NCBI RefSeq assembly: GCF_002094305.1
Contig: NZ_LWTX01000011.1
Location: 1-64,000, forward strand
Reading direction: 5' to 3'
DNA length: 64,000 bases
Source of the DNA: Prescottella equi
GTDB lineage: Bacteria; Actinomycetota; Actinomycetes; Mycobacteriales; Mycobacteriaceae
The position numbers and the translations under genes were made by a program. Below are positions 17,596 to 26,512 of the stretch, piece by piece. Position 1 is the first letter of the stretch. Each line of letters starts with the position of its first letter. The notes under the pieces were generated by a model, which saw only the letters and a program-made list of their open reading frames with translations, did not search any database and was not told the origin of the DNA.

Positions 17596-18372
17596 TCAAC
17601 GGCCCGAGTAGGAGCCGCCGTTGAGGTGAATCGTCTGGCCCGACACGAATTCACCGGCACCGGAACACAACCAGAGACAGGCCGCCCCCACGTCGTCACC
17701 GGTACCGATTCGTTGCATGACGTTGCCCTCCCAGATCGCGTTCAGCATCGGCGAGGACTTGGATTCGATCGCGTCCCGCAGCTTCTCCATCAGACCGAGG
17801 GCGAGGGTGTTGACGGTGACGCCCCCCGGACCGACCTCGGTGGCGATATGGCGTACCGCTCCTTCGATACCGGCCTTGCTCGCGCCGTAGAAGGTGCCGC
17901 CCAACCCGCGGCTCGCGACCGATCCCGACCCCGAGGAGATCTGGACGACGCGACCCCACCCCTGCTCGACCATTGCGGGCAGCAGCGCATGCATCATGTG
18001 CAACGAGCCGAAGATGTTGATGTCGATGTACGGGTTCCACTCGTGTCGCGGGGTTTCGAGGAACGGCAACATCTGAGCGCCGGCAGGCAGGCCGGCATTG
18101 TTGACGAGGATGTCGACGACGCCGATCTCTTCACCGATCTTCTTCGTCGCAGCGGACACTTCCTCGTACGAGGTGATGTCGAATGCGGCGGGCGTCGCAG
18201 CACCTCCCGCTTCCCGGACGGCGGCGGCACCCGCCTCGGCCCGCTCGGCGGTGATGTCGTTGACGATCACGTGTGCCCCGGCCTCCGCGAGCGTCCGGGC
18301 GATTCCCAGACCGGTGTTCTGGCCCCCACCCGTGACGAGGGCGGTCCGGCCGTCGAGCGCGAAGCTTGTCAT
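17596..18372 (-). CDS. Short-chain dehydrogenase/reductase (SDR)
   Basis: 258 residues with the cofactor motif TGGGQNTGLG at residues 14-23, NNAG, the catalytic serine in QISSGSGS and the YGASK active-site motif. The C-terminal SGQTIHLNGG is the classical SDR ending. An acidic residue after the second strand (NDITAE) favours NAD(H). Between the 2OG-like gene and the second BVMO on one strand, it probably oxidises an alcohol to the ketone used by the monooxygenases, or acts on the hydroxy acid formed later. Substrate is unknown. Confidence 0.88.
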   Translation of the reverse strand: MTSFALDGRTALVTGGGQNTGLGIARTLAEAGAHVIVNDITAERAEAGAAAVREAGGAATPAAFDITSYEEVSAATKKIGEEIGVVDILVNNAGLPAGAQMLPFLETPRHEWNPYIDINIFGSLHMMHALLPAMVEQGWGRVVQISSGSGSVASRGLGGTFYGASKAGIEGAVRHIATEVGPGGVTVNTLALGLMEKLRDAIESKSSPMLNAIWEGNVMQRIGTGDDVGAACLWLCSGAGEFVSGQTIHLNGGSYSGR

Positions 18373-18511
18373 CGTGTTCCCTCCCGGGATCGGTATTCGG
18401 TCGCGGCGAGGGTGTTCCGCACCCTCGCCCAGATGGGCTCACGCACAGACGCGGTGAACACCGGCGTCGGAGAAGCCGGGTTGTCGTGGACTTCCCGCGT
18501 CGGGTGCGCGC

Positions 18512-20221
18512 TCACGCGAGACGCCCCCGGGAACTCGCGGCTAGGGGCGCGGCTTGCCGGACCTGACCGTCCCCACCGTACGCACCGTCCGCACCGTCCC
18601 CACCGTCCGCACCGTCCGCACGCGCCAGCGTGAACCCCCGGTAGTCGTCGGCGGCAACATCTTCGAGAATTCGGCCGTAGACGGCGAAGCCGCCGATGTA
18701 CGGCATGAAGACCCGCGGCTTCCCCGGTATGTTGGCGCCGAGATACCACGAGTTCGCCTGCAGGAAGAGCGTCTTCTCGGCCAGAGCGTTGCACTCGCGA
18801 ACCCAGCTCTCGACCGCGTCGGCGTTCGCCTCGATCGTGACTACGCCGTCCGCCTCCGCGCGGTCCAGCAGACCGGTGAGCCAGTCGACGTGCTGTTCCG
18901 CACCGAGCACCATGTTCGCGAGCGGCCCGGGGCTGCCGGGACCCGTGAGGATGAACATGTTCGGGAAGCCGTCGACTCCCAGGCCGAGGTAGGTGCGCGG
19001 ACCCCCGGCCCATTCGGCTCGGAGCTCGCGGCCATCGCGGCCACGGATGTCGATGCGGCTCAACGATCCCGTCATCGCATCGAATCCCGTGGCGTAGACG
19101 ATCATGTCGAGCGGGTAGTCGCGATCGGTGGTCCGGATCCCGGTCTCGGTGATCGACACGATCGGCGTCTCGCGCAGATCGACGAGCGTCACGTTCTCTC
19201 GGTTGAAGACCTCGTAGTATCCGCTGTCCGTGACGATTCGCTTCGTTCCGATGGGATGGTCCTTCGGTGTCAGCTTGTCGACCAGCTCCGGATCCTCGAC
19301 GACTTCGCTGATCCGACTCTCCCAGTATTCCCGGGCGGTGTCGTTCGCCTCCGGATTCGACAACTGATCCGGGAACGCCTTGCTGAACAGCACACCACCG
19401 CGCTGCCACCACTCGTCGTAGACGCGGGTACGTTCCTCGGCAGAGACCTCGAGCGCACCCTTGGGGTAGGCGGTGAACGGTGATCCGCCTCCGCTCGACC
19501 AGGCCTGACGGCGCCGGTCCGCGTAGTTCGCCTTGATCTCGCGCATCTCGTCCTCGGGGAACGGTCGATTGCCTGCGGGGATCGAGTAGTTGGCGGTGCG
19601 CTGCAGGACGTAGACATGATCGGCCGACTGCGCGATGATCGGGATCGACTGCATGCCGGACGAGCCGGTACCGATCACCGCGATGCGCTTGCCCGCGAAC
19701 TCGACCGGGGTGTGCGGCCATTCTCCGGTGTGGTAGGACTCACCGGCGAACGCGTCGCGTCCCGGGATGTCCGGGACGTTGGTTGCGGAGAGAACCCCGG
19801 TCGCGAACACGCAGTAGCGCGCCGTGACCCGGTCGCCACCGTCGGTGGTGACGTGCCACAACGATTCGGTCTCGTCGAAGATCGCCGACCCCACACGCGT
19901 GGAGAATCGGAACGCGCTGCGCAGATCGAACCGGTCGGCGACGTGTTCGAGGTACGCGAGGATCTCGGGCTGAGTGGCGAACCGTTCGCTCCACGTCCAG
20001 TCCTGCTGCAGGTCGTCGTCGAACGAGAACGAGTAGTCCACGCTCTCCACGTCGCACCGCGCCCCGGGATAGCGGTTGTGGTACCAGGTTCCACCCACTC
20101 CGGCAGCCGATTCGAACCCGCATACCGTCAGTCCTCGCTGCCGCAGACGGTGCACCGCGTACATACCTGCGACGCCGGCACCTACGACGACGACGTCGAA
20201 ATGAGCTTCTGTCGGATTCAC
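18512..20221 (-). CDS. Baeyer-Villiger monooxygenase, cyclohexanone-monooxygenase-like
   Basis: 569 residues from the GTG at 20221; an upstream in-frame codon would add 27 residues without homology. FAD motif GAGVAG lies near residue 14, the complete fingerprint FAGESYHTGEWP at 158-169, and the NADPH motif GTGSSGMQ soon after. Length and the intact proline fit cyclohexanone- or cyclopentadecanone-type enzymes that act on cyclic or long-chain ketones. Its sequence differs clearly from the other BVMO in this cluster, which has an extra N-terminal domain. The C-terminus carries a Gly-Ala-Asp-rich tail encoded by 9-bp tandem repeats, unusual for the family. Confidence 0.9.
   Translation of the reverse strand: MNPTEAHFDVVVVGAGVAGMYAVHRLRQRGLTVCGFESAAGVGGTWYHNRYPGARCDVESVDYSFSFDDDLQQDWTWSERFATQPEILAYLEHVADRFDLRSAFRFSTRVGSAIFDETESLWHVTTDGGDRVTARYCVFATGVLSATNVPDIPGRDAFAGESYHTGEWPHTPVEFAGKRIAVIGTGSSGMQSIPIIAQSADHVYVLQRTANYSIPAGNRPFPEDEMREIKANYADRRRQAWSSGGGSPFTAYPKGALEVSAEERTRVYDEWWQRGGVLFSKAFPDQLSNPEANDTAREYWESRISEVVEDPELVDKLTPKDHPIGTKRIVTDSGYYEVFNRENVTLVDLRETPIVSITETGIRTTDRDYPLDMIVYATGFDAMTGSLSRIDIRGRDGRELRAEWAGGPRTYLGLGVDGFPNMFILTGPGSPGPLANMVLGAEQHVDWLTGLLDRAEADGVVTIEANADAVESWVRECNALAEKTLFLQANSWYLGANIPGKPRVFMPYIGGFAVYGRILEDVAADDYRGFTLARADGADGGDGADGAYGGDGQVRQAAPLAASSRGRLA
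18565..18618. repeat. Six tandem 9-bp units inside the BVMO C-terminus
   Basis: Units are CACCGTCCG or near variants (CACCGTCCC, CACCGTACG, GACCGTCCC). Read on the minus strand they encode alternating GAD/GGD tripeptides. The unit length is a multiple of three, so copy-number change would not break the frame. Confidence 0.85.
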
Positions 20222-20380
20222 GAAACCACGTCCTTCTCCACTACTGCACGACACTGCCCCGGACCTGCCGGGCATCGACCACGTTAGGAGTGCCGGTTCC
20301 ATTGGGGGATAGCGCTTTCCCGTCCAGTGGCCACATACGTCACCGGGCGGGACCTTCGTCCCGGGCGCACCGGCCGTATG

Positions 20381-21490
20381 TCAGAACAGGATCATTCCGC
20401 GAACCGACTCGGCCCGGCGCATGTCCTCGAATCCGACGTTGATGTCGTCCAACGTGTACGTCCGGGTGATCATCTCGTCCAGAAGTAGCTTGCCCTCCAT
20501 GTACATACGCAACAGGAGCGGGATATCCGACCGGGGGTTGGCGTTGCCGTACCAGGACCCGGTGATCGTCTTCCGCATCGACGTCAGATCGATGAGGCTC
20601 AGTTGAACTGCGGTCTCTGCCGGGTCGCCGACGGAGACCTGGACACAGGTTCCGCCCTTGCCGAGCAGCGACATCGCAGGAGCGAGCAGTCCACCGGTCA
20701 TCACCCCGACCGTGATGACGACGACATCGGCCATGGCCCCCCAGGTCAACTCACGGACGAGAGCTCCGGCCTCCTCGACGGTCTCCGCGGTGTGCGTGGC
20801 GCCGAACCTCTTCGCCTCCGCCCGCTTGAACGGAGAGGGATCGACCACCACCACGTGCCGTGCCCCGGACAGAGCGGCGCCCTGCACCGCGCCACAACCG
20901 ACTCCACCCATGCCGAGAACGACCACCGAGTCACCGGACGTGACCTTCCCGACGTATACGGACGATCCCCAGCCCGTGGGGATTCCGCAGCCCACCAGGG
21001 CCGCCTTGTCCAGCGGCACGTCGGGTGTGATCTTCACGCACGACGCCTGATTCACCACCGTGTGCTCGGCGAACGTTCCGACGACGCACATCAAGCGCGC
21101 ATCCTCACCGCGTACACGGTGACGAGAGGTGCCGTCGGAGATCTGGGTTCCTACTCCGATGTGCGCACCCATGTCGCACACGCTCGACATTCCCCGGGCA
21201 CACGAACGGCACCTCCCACACGCAGGGATGAAGCTGAAGACGACATGATCCCCGGGCTCCAGCTCGGTGACCCCGGGACCGATCCGCCGAACGATCCCGG
21301 ACCCCTCGTGACCACCGATGAACGGGTACCCGATCACGCTCGTCCCGTCCCGGAAGTGCTCGTCCGAATGACACAGACCGCTGGCGGTCAGTTCGACGAG
21401 CACTTCACCGGCGGCGGGTTCGTCCAGCTCGATCTCCTCGACCGACCAAGGCTTTCCGGGCGCCCACAGCACCGCAGCGCGAGTTTTCAT
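20381..21490 (-). CDS. NDMA-type zinc-dependent alcohol dehydrogenase (MDR superfamily)
   Basis: 369 residues. Catalytic zinc ligands can be placed at Cys40, His61 and Cys168; structural zinc ligands at Cys91, Cys94, Cys97 and Cys105; the nucleotide motif GMGGVG follows. Overall length and sequence resemble the actinobacterial nicotinoprotein/NDMA-dependent alcohol dehydrogenases, which keep a tightly bound NAD(H), although mycothiol- or free-NAD-dependent use is possible. It overlaps the aldehyde dehydrogenase gene by four bases and is last in the acyl-CoA dehydrogenase-esterase-ALDH-ADH operon, so it probably oxidises the alcohol released from a BVMO-made ester to the aldehyde passed to the ALDH. 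Confidence 0.88.
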   Translation of the reverse strand: MKTRAAVLWAPGKPWSVEEIELDEPAAGEVLVELTASGLCHSDEHFRDGTSVIGYPFIGGHEGSGIVRRIGPGVTELEPGDHVVFSFIPACGRCRSCARGMSSVCDMGAHIGVGTQISDGTSRHRVRGEDARLMCVVGTFAEHTVVNQASCVKITPDVPLDKAALVGCGIPTGWGSSVYVGKVTSGDSVVVLGMGGVGCGAVQGAALSGARHVVVVDPSPFKRAEAKRFGATHTAETVEEAGALVRELTWGAMADVVVITVGVMTGGLLAPAMSLLGKGGTCVQVSVGDPAETAVQLSLIDLTSMRKTITGSWYGNANPRSDIPLLLRMYMEGKLLLDEMITRTYTLDDINVGFEDMRRAESVRGMILF

Positions 21491-22950
21491 ACTCCGACCT
21501 TCCGTTCCGAGGTGCCGACATAGATCGACTGGTATTCGACGAACGCATCGAGTCCTTCGGGACCGAGTTCGCGGCCGAGGCCACTCGCCTTGGTTCCACC
21601 GAACGGCGCTCCGAGGTCCATCTGGTAGTAGTTCACTCCGAAAGTGCCCGTCCGGATTCGACGGGCAATTTCCACGCCGCGCTCCACGTCGCGGGTCCAG
21701 ACCGCTCCGGCCAACCCGTAGGGGCTGTCGTTCGCGATCGCGACCGCATCGTCATCGTCCTCGTAGCGGATCACCGCGACGACAGGCCCGAAAACTTCTT
21801 CCTGGGCCAGGCGACTACGCGGATCGACGTCGGCGAAGACGGTCGGTTCGACGAACCAACCCGGCCCGTCCAGCGCACGACCGCCGGCGACCAGTCGCGC
21901 ATCCGATGCGCGGGCCGCCTCGATATGCCCCATGACACGGTCGCGATGCTCCTGCGAGACCATCGGTCCGCAAGTGACGCCGGGGTCCAGGGGGTCGCCC
22001 ACCACGAGTGAGCGTGCCTGCTCGGCAACGATCCTCACGATCTCCTCGTATCGTGACCGCGGAGCCAGGATGCGCGAGTGCAGCACGCATGCCTGTCCGT
22101 TGTTGATGAAGGAGGTCGCTGCCAGCTGCGCAGCGAACACGTCCGGATCGGCGTCGTCGAGGACGATGGAAGCCGACTTGCCGCCCAGCTCGAGCGTCAC
22201 CGGGCGGAGCAGCCGACCGCACACCTCACCGATATGACGACCCGCGGCCGTCCCGCCGGTGAAGGACACCTTGTCGACGTCGGGATGAGCCACCAGGGCG
22301 GCACTTGAATCCCGCTCGGCCGGAACGATGTTGAGCACGCCGTCGGGGAGACCCACCGCCTCGGCCGCGTCGGCGAGGACATAGGCGTCCAACGCGGTCT
22401 CCGGAGACGGTTTCACCACCACGGTGCATCCGGCCGCGAGTGCGGGCGCGATCTTCGCCATCGCGATCAGCTGTGGGAAGTTCCAGGGCACGATCGCCGC
22501 CACGACACCCACCGGAGCCCTGCGGACGATGGTTGCTCCGCGCGGGCTCGAACGCACCTCCTCGAGCCCGCCGGTCTCGATGAGATCGGCGTATCGGTGC
22601 AGAAGTGCGACCGGAACCGCGACGTTGGCGCCTCGGGACATCACGGACGGCATACCGTTCTCGCGGCTCACCAGTTCCGCGGTGAAGTCACCGCGCCTGT
22701 CCAGTTCCGCGGCCAGTGCCCGCAACGCCGCGCCGCGCTCGGACACCGACATCCGCGGCCACGGACCCTTGTCGAATGCGGCACGCGCCGCCGCCACCGC
22801 GGCGTCGATGTCGTCGGGACCGGCCAGAGGCGCGGTGCCCAACAGCGCCCCCGTAGCGGCCTCGTGCACGGGCCGGAAGTCCGTCGATCGCGGCGTGTGC
22901 CACCGACCACCGATGAACAGACTCTTGCGGGTGTAGTCCGGCACAGTCAC
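21487..22950 (-). CDS. NAD(P)-dependent aldehyde dehydrogenase
   Basis: 487 residues from the GTG at 22950, which has GGAGG seven bases upstream. Catalytic Cys288 is in NNGQACVLH and the general base Glu254 in LELGGKSAS; PWNFPQ and FTGGTAAG mark the cofactor site. The GTG overlaps the stop of the esterase gene (GTGA) and the gene end overlaps the ADH start (ATGA), so it is translated within one operon. It would turn the aldehyde made by the neighbouring ADH into a carboxylic acid ready for CoA activation. Confidence 0.92.
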   Translation of the reverse strand: MTVPDYTRKSLFIGGRWHTPRSTDFRPVHEAATGALLGTAPLAGPDDIDAAVAAARAAFDKGPWPRMSVSERGAALRALAAELDRRGDFTAELVSRENGMPSVMSRGANVAVPVALLHRYADLIETGGLEEVRSSPRGATIVRRAPVGVVAAIVPWNFPQLIAMAKIAPALAAGCTVVVKPSPETALDAYVLADAAEAVGLPDGVLNIVPAERDSSAALVAHPDVDKVSFTGGTAAGRHIGEVCGRLLRPVTLELGGKSASIVLDDADPDVFAAQLAATSFINNGQACVLHSRILAPRSRYEEIVRIVAEQARSLVVGDPLDPGVTCGPMVSQEHRDRVMGHIEAARASDARLVAGGRALDGPGWFVEPTVFADVDPRSRLAQEEVFGPVVAVIRYEDDDDAVAIANDSPYGLAGAVWTRDVERGVEIARRIRTGTFGVNYYQMDLGAPFGGTKASGLGRELGPEGLDAFVEYQSIYVGTSERKVGV

Positions 22951-23969
22951 GAATGCACCTCCGACGTGGTGGCATGCGTTTCGGCGAAAGCAGGTGGACG
23001 AGAGAACCGCGCACGCACGAGGGCCCCGATCTCGGCGACCGCGGTATCGGCGCGGGCGAAGGATCCGACCTGCACGAGAAAGCCGTGCCCCACACCGGGA
23101 TAGCGCAGAAGCGCGGTGGCGACCCCGGCATCGCGCAACCGCACGCCGAACTCCTCGACACCGTCGCGCAGCGGGTCGAACCGAGCGGACACGACGATTG
23201 CGGCCGGCAGACCCGACAGATCGTCGGCCAGCGCCGGAACGCCGTACTGATCGTCGGCCGTGGGGTCGTCGCCCAGGTAGAGGGATTTCATCCAATCCAC
23301 ATCGGTCGCGCAGAGGAAGGGACTGTCCGCGAACTCGACCATCGACTGCCGCGGCGACCGGCGCTCGATACCGGGATACACCAAGACCTGCTGAACCAGC
23401 GTCGGCCCCCCGGCGTCGCGCGCACGCAGGGCTGTCGCGGCGGCGAGCGATCCACCCGCACTGTCGCCGCCGACCGCGATGCGCGCGGGATCCACGCCGA
23501 GAGAGACATGCTGCGCGGCAACCCATTCCACGGCGGCATACGCCTCGTCGTTGGCTACCGGATACCGGTGTTCCGGCGCGAGGCGGTACCCGACGTTGAC
23601 CACGACGGCCCCCGACGCGACGGCCAGCGCCCGAGCGAGGTGATCCCACGACTCGAGGGAGCCCATGATCATGCCGCCGCCGTGGAACCAGACCAGCGCC
23701 GGCGCGGGGGAAACAGAGCCCTCGGGGGTGTAGATCCGGACCGGCACGCGACCGTGCGGCCCGTCGAACTCCGTCGACCGCACGCTGCGCATCTCGGGCC
23801 CGCTGGGCCGGGGGGCTTGTTCGAGCATGGTGCGGGACCGCTCGACACCGAGTTCCTGCAACGTCGGCCTCGCGCGCCGAGCCGCGAGCACCGCCCGCAC
23901 GTCCTCGTCCCACTGCAGCACCGTCGTCTCCTCCCGGTCGTCCGTGTCCGCGGCGAGCTCCGCTGTCAT
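22947..23969 (-). CDS. Alpha/beta hydrolase of the hormone-sensitive-lipase family (esterase/lactonase)
   Basis: 340 residues from the ATG at 23969, one base after the stop of the small acyl-CoA dehydrogenase. The oxyanion motif HGGG is at residues 96-99, nucleophile Ser170 in GDSAGG, the acid in SARFDPLRD and the histidine in GVGHGF near the C-terminus. HSL-family enzymes hydrolyse small esters. In this cluster the obvious substrate class is the ester or lactone made by the Baeyer-Villiger monooxygenases, giving an alcohol and an acid. Fifteen more residues are possible if an upstream ATG is used. Confidence 0.9.
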   Translation of the reverse strand: MTAELAADTDDREETTVLQWDEDVRAVLAARRARPTLQELGVERSRTMLEQAPRPSGPEMRSVRSTEFDGPHGRVPVRIYTPEGSVSPAPALVWFHGGGMIMGSLESWDHLARALAVASGAVVVNVGYRLAPEHRYPVANDEAYAAVEWVAAQHVSLGVDPARIAVGGDSAGGSLAAATALRARDAGGPTLVQQVLVYPGIERRSPRQSMVEFADSPFLCATDVDWMKSLYLGDDPTADDQYGVPALADDLSGLPAAIVVSARFDPLRDGVEEFGVRLRDAGVATALLRYPGVGHGFLVQVGSFARADTAVAEIGALVRARFSRPPAFAETHATTSEVHS

Positions 23970-23970
23970 G

Positions 23971-25077
23971 TCAGCCTTGCTCGCCACTACCGACCCGCCA
24001 ATCGATTCGTCCATCTCCCGGACGAATCTGTGCCGTTCCTGTCACCAACCCCCACAGATCGCCGTCGGACTCGCGCACCAGATCGGCGATTCGGTTCCAC
24101 CAGTGGAGTTCGTTTCCGTACTCCTCGCGCCACGCCCACAGGCGAGTCGTGAACGCGCCGAGCGAGTGCTCCATCGTGAACCCGAGTGCGCCGTGTGCCT
24201 GGTGCGCCACGGACGCGATCGGCCCGGCGAGCGAGGACGCCTCGGACTTGGCAGCACAGACGAGCAGGGCAGCGTGCGGATCGTCGTCGACGAGCGCGAT
24301 GACGGCGGCATCCGAGGACACCTCGACCGTCACGACATCCGCGGCCAGACGCGCCAACTGGTGCTGGACGGCCTGGAAGGCAACCAGCGGCCGACCGAAC
24401 TGGTGTCGCACGTGGACGTACTCACGGGTCGCGGCGAGGACCGCGCCGGCAGCGCCGGCCATCTGGGCGGCCCGCGCGGCGGCGCCGAGCATCTCGAACC
24501 TCCGGAACCAGTCGGTCTCCCCCAGGTCTTCGATTGCGGCGACCCGGACCCGTTCCAGCAGGACGGTCCCGCGCGGTTCCCCGGCGAGGTTGCGGCCCTC
24601 GACCACCGTGAACCCGGCTTCCCCGGTCGGGACGAGGGCGACCGCGCCGCGCCCGCCACGCCGCACCAGCAGCACGACGTGGTCGGCTCCCGGGATCCAG
24701 GGCACCGCGCGCACCGCACCCGACAGGTGCCACCCGTCGCCGTCTCGACCGAGCTCCACGTTCTCGGCGGCCGCGGCCGTTATCGGCCCCCGCGGGAACG
24801 GCAGTCCGGCGGCCGCGAGCAGCGGGCCGGCCAGGAAGAGCGCCTCCGCCAATGGCACTGCAGCCGTTGCGGACTCCCGCAGGATCACGGCGGCGTCGAG
24901 GAGATCTCCCCCGGATCCACCCAGCTCGGGCGGCACGGTCAGCGATGTGAAACCGAGCTGTTCGAGGTCGTTCCACAGCGAAAGGTCCACCTCGTCGACC
25001 GGCCGGGAGTCGGTTCGGCGGCGAGTGCCCAGGACCGCCCGCACGGCGTCCCCGAGTTCGGCATGATGTTCGCGCAT
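23971..25077 (-). CDS. Acyl-CoA dehydrogenase, small-subunit type
   Basis: About 368 residues from the ATG at 25077; a GTG at 25086 overlapping the preceding stop as GTGA is an alternative, but AAGGGA is only two bases from it. The order of N-terminal helices, a reduced mid-domain and a C-terminal block GALGFTMEHSLGAFTTRLW fits the degenerate acyl-CoA dehydrogenase chains that pair with a second chain to form alpha2-beta2 enzymes in steroid and other bulky-acyl-CoA degradation. The usual FAD/substrate motifs of the mid-domain are poorly conserved here, as expected for the partner chain. The adjacent full-length dehydrogenase is the likely partner. Confidence 0.85.
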   Translation of the reverse strand: MREHHAELGDAVRAVLGTRRRTDSRPVDEVDLSLWNDLEQLGFTSLTVPPELGGSGGDLLDAAVILRESATAAVPLAEALFLAGPLLAAAGLPFPRGPITAAAAENVELGRDGDGWHLSGAVRAVPWIPGADHVVLLVRRGGRGAVALVPTGEAGFTVVEGRNLAGEPRGTVLLERVRVAAIEDLGETDWFRRFEMLGAAARAAQMAGAAGAVLAATREYVHVRHQFGRPLVAFQAVQHQLARLAADVVTVEVSSDAAVIALVDDDPHAALLVCAAKSEASSLAGPIASVAHQAHGALGFTMEHSLGAFTTRLWAWREEYGNELHWWNRIADLVRESDGDLWGLVTGTAQIRPGDGRIDWRVGSGEQG

Positions 25078-25082
25078 CGCTG

Positions 25083-26216
25083 TCACAGTCCCTTCGCCAC
25101 GATCGAGCGCAGCACCTCGTTCGTTCCGCCCCGCAGGGTGAAAGCCGGCGAGTGCAGTACGGACTGGGTCGAGAGCCTGGTCAGGGTGTCGCCTGTGGCG
25201 TCCGGCCCCGAGGGGATGTGTCGCCGGACGACATTCACGACGTCGCCCTCGTACTGGGTGCCGAGATCCTTGACCAAGGCCGCTTCCGCCACCGGGTTCT
25301 TCCCGGCGCGTAAGCGGTCGGCAACTGCGAGCGAGAGTTGACGCAACACCGTCATACGGCCGACCAGGCGGCCCATCTCGAGCCGTTCGACCGGCGACGC
25401 CTCGGTCGATTCCCGGCTCGCCCACGCCGTCAGCAGCGGGAGTGTGCTCAGGATCCTCTCGGGACCCGAGCGTTCGTTCGACAGTTCCGTGGTCACTTGG
25501 CGCCAGCCGTCGCCACGCCTGCCGAGCAGACTGGTTGCGGGTATCACGGCATCGTCGAACACGACCTCGTTGAAGTGATGCTCACCGTCGATCGTGACGA
25601 TCGGCCGGATGTGAATGTCCGGGTGCGGCAGATCGACCAGGAACTGCGACAGACCCTCGTGTCGGGACTCACCGCGATCCGTTCGGGCCAGGACGACGAT
25701 GTCGGTCGCGACGTGCGCCGCACTCGTCCAGACCTTGGTGCCCGACAGCCTCCAGCCGCCCTCCACCTCTACCGCCCGGGTTCGGATGGACGCCAGGTCC
25801 GAGCCGGAATCGGGCTCGCTCATTCCGATCGCGAAGAACCTCTCCCCCTTGGCAATTCCCGGTAGGCACGAGCGCTTCTGCGCTTCCGTTCCGTTCCGCA
25901 GGATTCCCGGCGCCATCTGCCGGTCGGCGATCCAGTGCGCGGCCACCGGCGCACCCGCGGCCAGCAGTTCCTCTGTGACGACGTAGCGCTCCAGGGCCGT
26001 CAGACCGTGACCTCCGTACTCGACCGGGATGGTCATGCCGACCCACCCGCGGGCAGCGAGCCGCCCGCTGAATTCGATGTCGATTCCCGACATCCACGCG
26101 TCGGCCTCGGTCCGGATACGACCGGACTCGATCTCCTCCCGCAGGAACTCGCGAACCTCGAGACGCAGCGCGACGAGTTCGTCGGCGACGCCACCTACTG
26201 CTGCCAATGTGAGCAA
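25083..26216 (-). CDS. Acyl-CoA dehydrogenase
   Basis: 377 residues from the TTG at 26216, which has GGAAGG seven bases upstream and gives the usual family length. The FAD-binding stretch FAIGMSEPDSGSDLASIRTRA and the mid-domain WRLSGTKVWTSAAHVATDIVV are intact. The C-terminal motif is LRGGTNEVLR, with Gly where many family members carry the catalytic Glu (YEGT). The base may instead be the Glu in LSNERSGPER, as in isovaleryl-CoA-dehydrogenase-type enzymes. First gene of the minus-strand operon that runs to the ADH; its promoter is the TTGACA/TTGAAT pair at 26378-26406. Confidence 0.88.
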   Translation of the reverse strand: MLTLAAVGGVADELVALRLEVREFLREEIESGRIRTEADAWMSGIDIEFSGRLAARGWVGMTIPVEYGGHGLTALERYVVTEELLAAGAPVAAHWIADRQMAPGILRNGTEAQKRSCLPGIAKGERFFAIGMSEPDSGSDLASIRTRAVEVEGGWRLSGTKVWTSAAHVATDIVVLARTDRGESRHEGLSQFLVDLPHPDIHIRPIVTIDGEHHFNEVVFDDAVIPATSLLGRRGDGWRQVTTELSNERSGPERILSTLPLLTAWASRESTEASPVERLEMGRLVGRMTVLRQLSLAVADRLRAGKNPVAEAALVKDLGTQYEGDVVNVVRRHIPSGPDATGDTLTRLSTQSVLHSPAFTLRGGTNEVLRSIVAKGL

Positions 26217-26377
26217 TGAACTACCTTCCGACAACGCACCGTGCCCGCCCGCTCCGATCAGCCGTCCTGGGCTGCGCAGCGTGCGCGCGGCCTCCGGCAC
26301 CGGCCCCGGCCGCCGCGATGGCGGCGTGGGATCCGGGAAGGTAAGTCGGCGAACATCGTTCGCCCTACCGAGCCTTC

Positions 26378-26406
26378 ATTCAAGAGGGAGCCTGCCACTT
26401 TGTCAA
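26378..26406 (-). promoter_or_regulatory. Predicted sigma-A-type promoter of the acyl-CoA dehydrogenase operon
   Basis: Minus strand: -35 TTGACA at 26406-26401, 17-base spacer, -10 TTGAAT at 26383-26378. It leaves a leader of about 155 bases before the TTG start at 26216. Confidence 0.6.
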
Positions 26407-26429
26407 CAGATTGGATCCAATCTTGTAAT
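26400..26429 (+). promoter_or_regulatory. Predicted promoter of the enoyl-CoA hydratase operon
   Basis: Plus strand: -35 TTGTCA at 26400-26405, 18-base spacer, -10 TGTAAT at 26424-26429. The spacer contains the whole 16-bp palindrome, so a bound repressor would block this promoter directly. Confidence 0.5.
26408..26423. promoter_or_regulatory. Perfect palindromic operator containing ATTGGATCCAAT (VanR-type GntR site)
   Basis: AGATTGGATCCAATCT is identical to its reverse complement over 16 bp. Its core ATTGGATCCAAT is, as I recall, the operator bound by the GntR/FCD regulator VanR of Caulobacter. A further half-site, ATCCAATC, follows at 26428-26435. It lies between, and touches, the two divergent promoters. 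Confidence 0.75.
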
Positions 26430-26512
26430 CCAATCTTTGGTGCTGCATTCTGATCGAACCCGGGCGTTCCGATCGCGCGGGAGCCACCGAATCGACGTCT
26501 GCGAGGTTGCCC

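Noticed and set aside
18565-18618. CRISPR-like or intergenic repeat
   Set aside because: Units are only 9 bp, directly adjacent, with no spacers, and lie inside a coding frame.
21487-23913. A single 808-residue fused protein ending in aldehyde dehydrogenase
   Set aside because: The upstream 320 residues are an off-frame reading of the esterase gene; a well-placed GGAGG and GTG at 22950 start the dehydrogenase.
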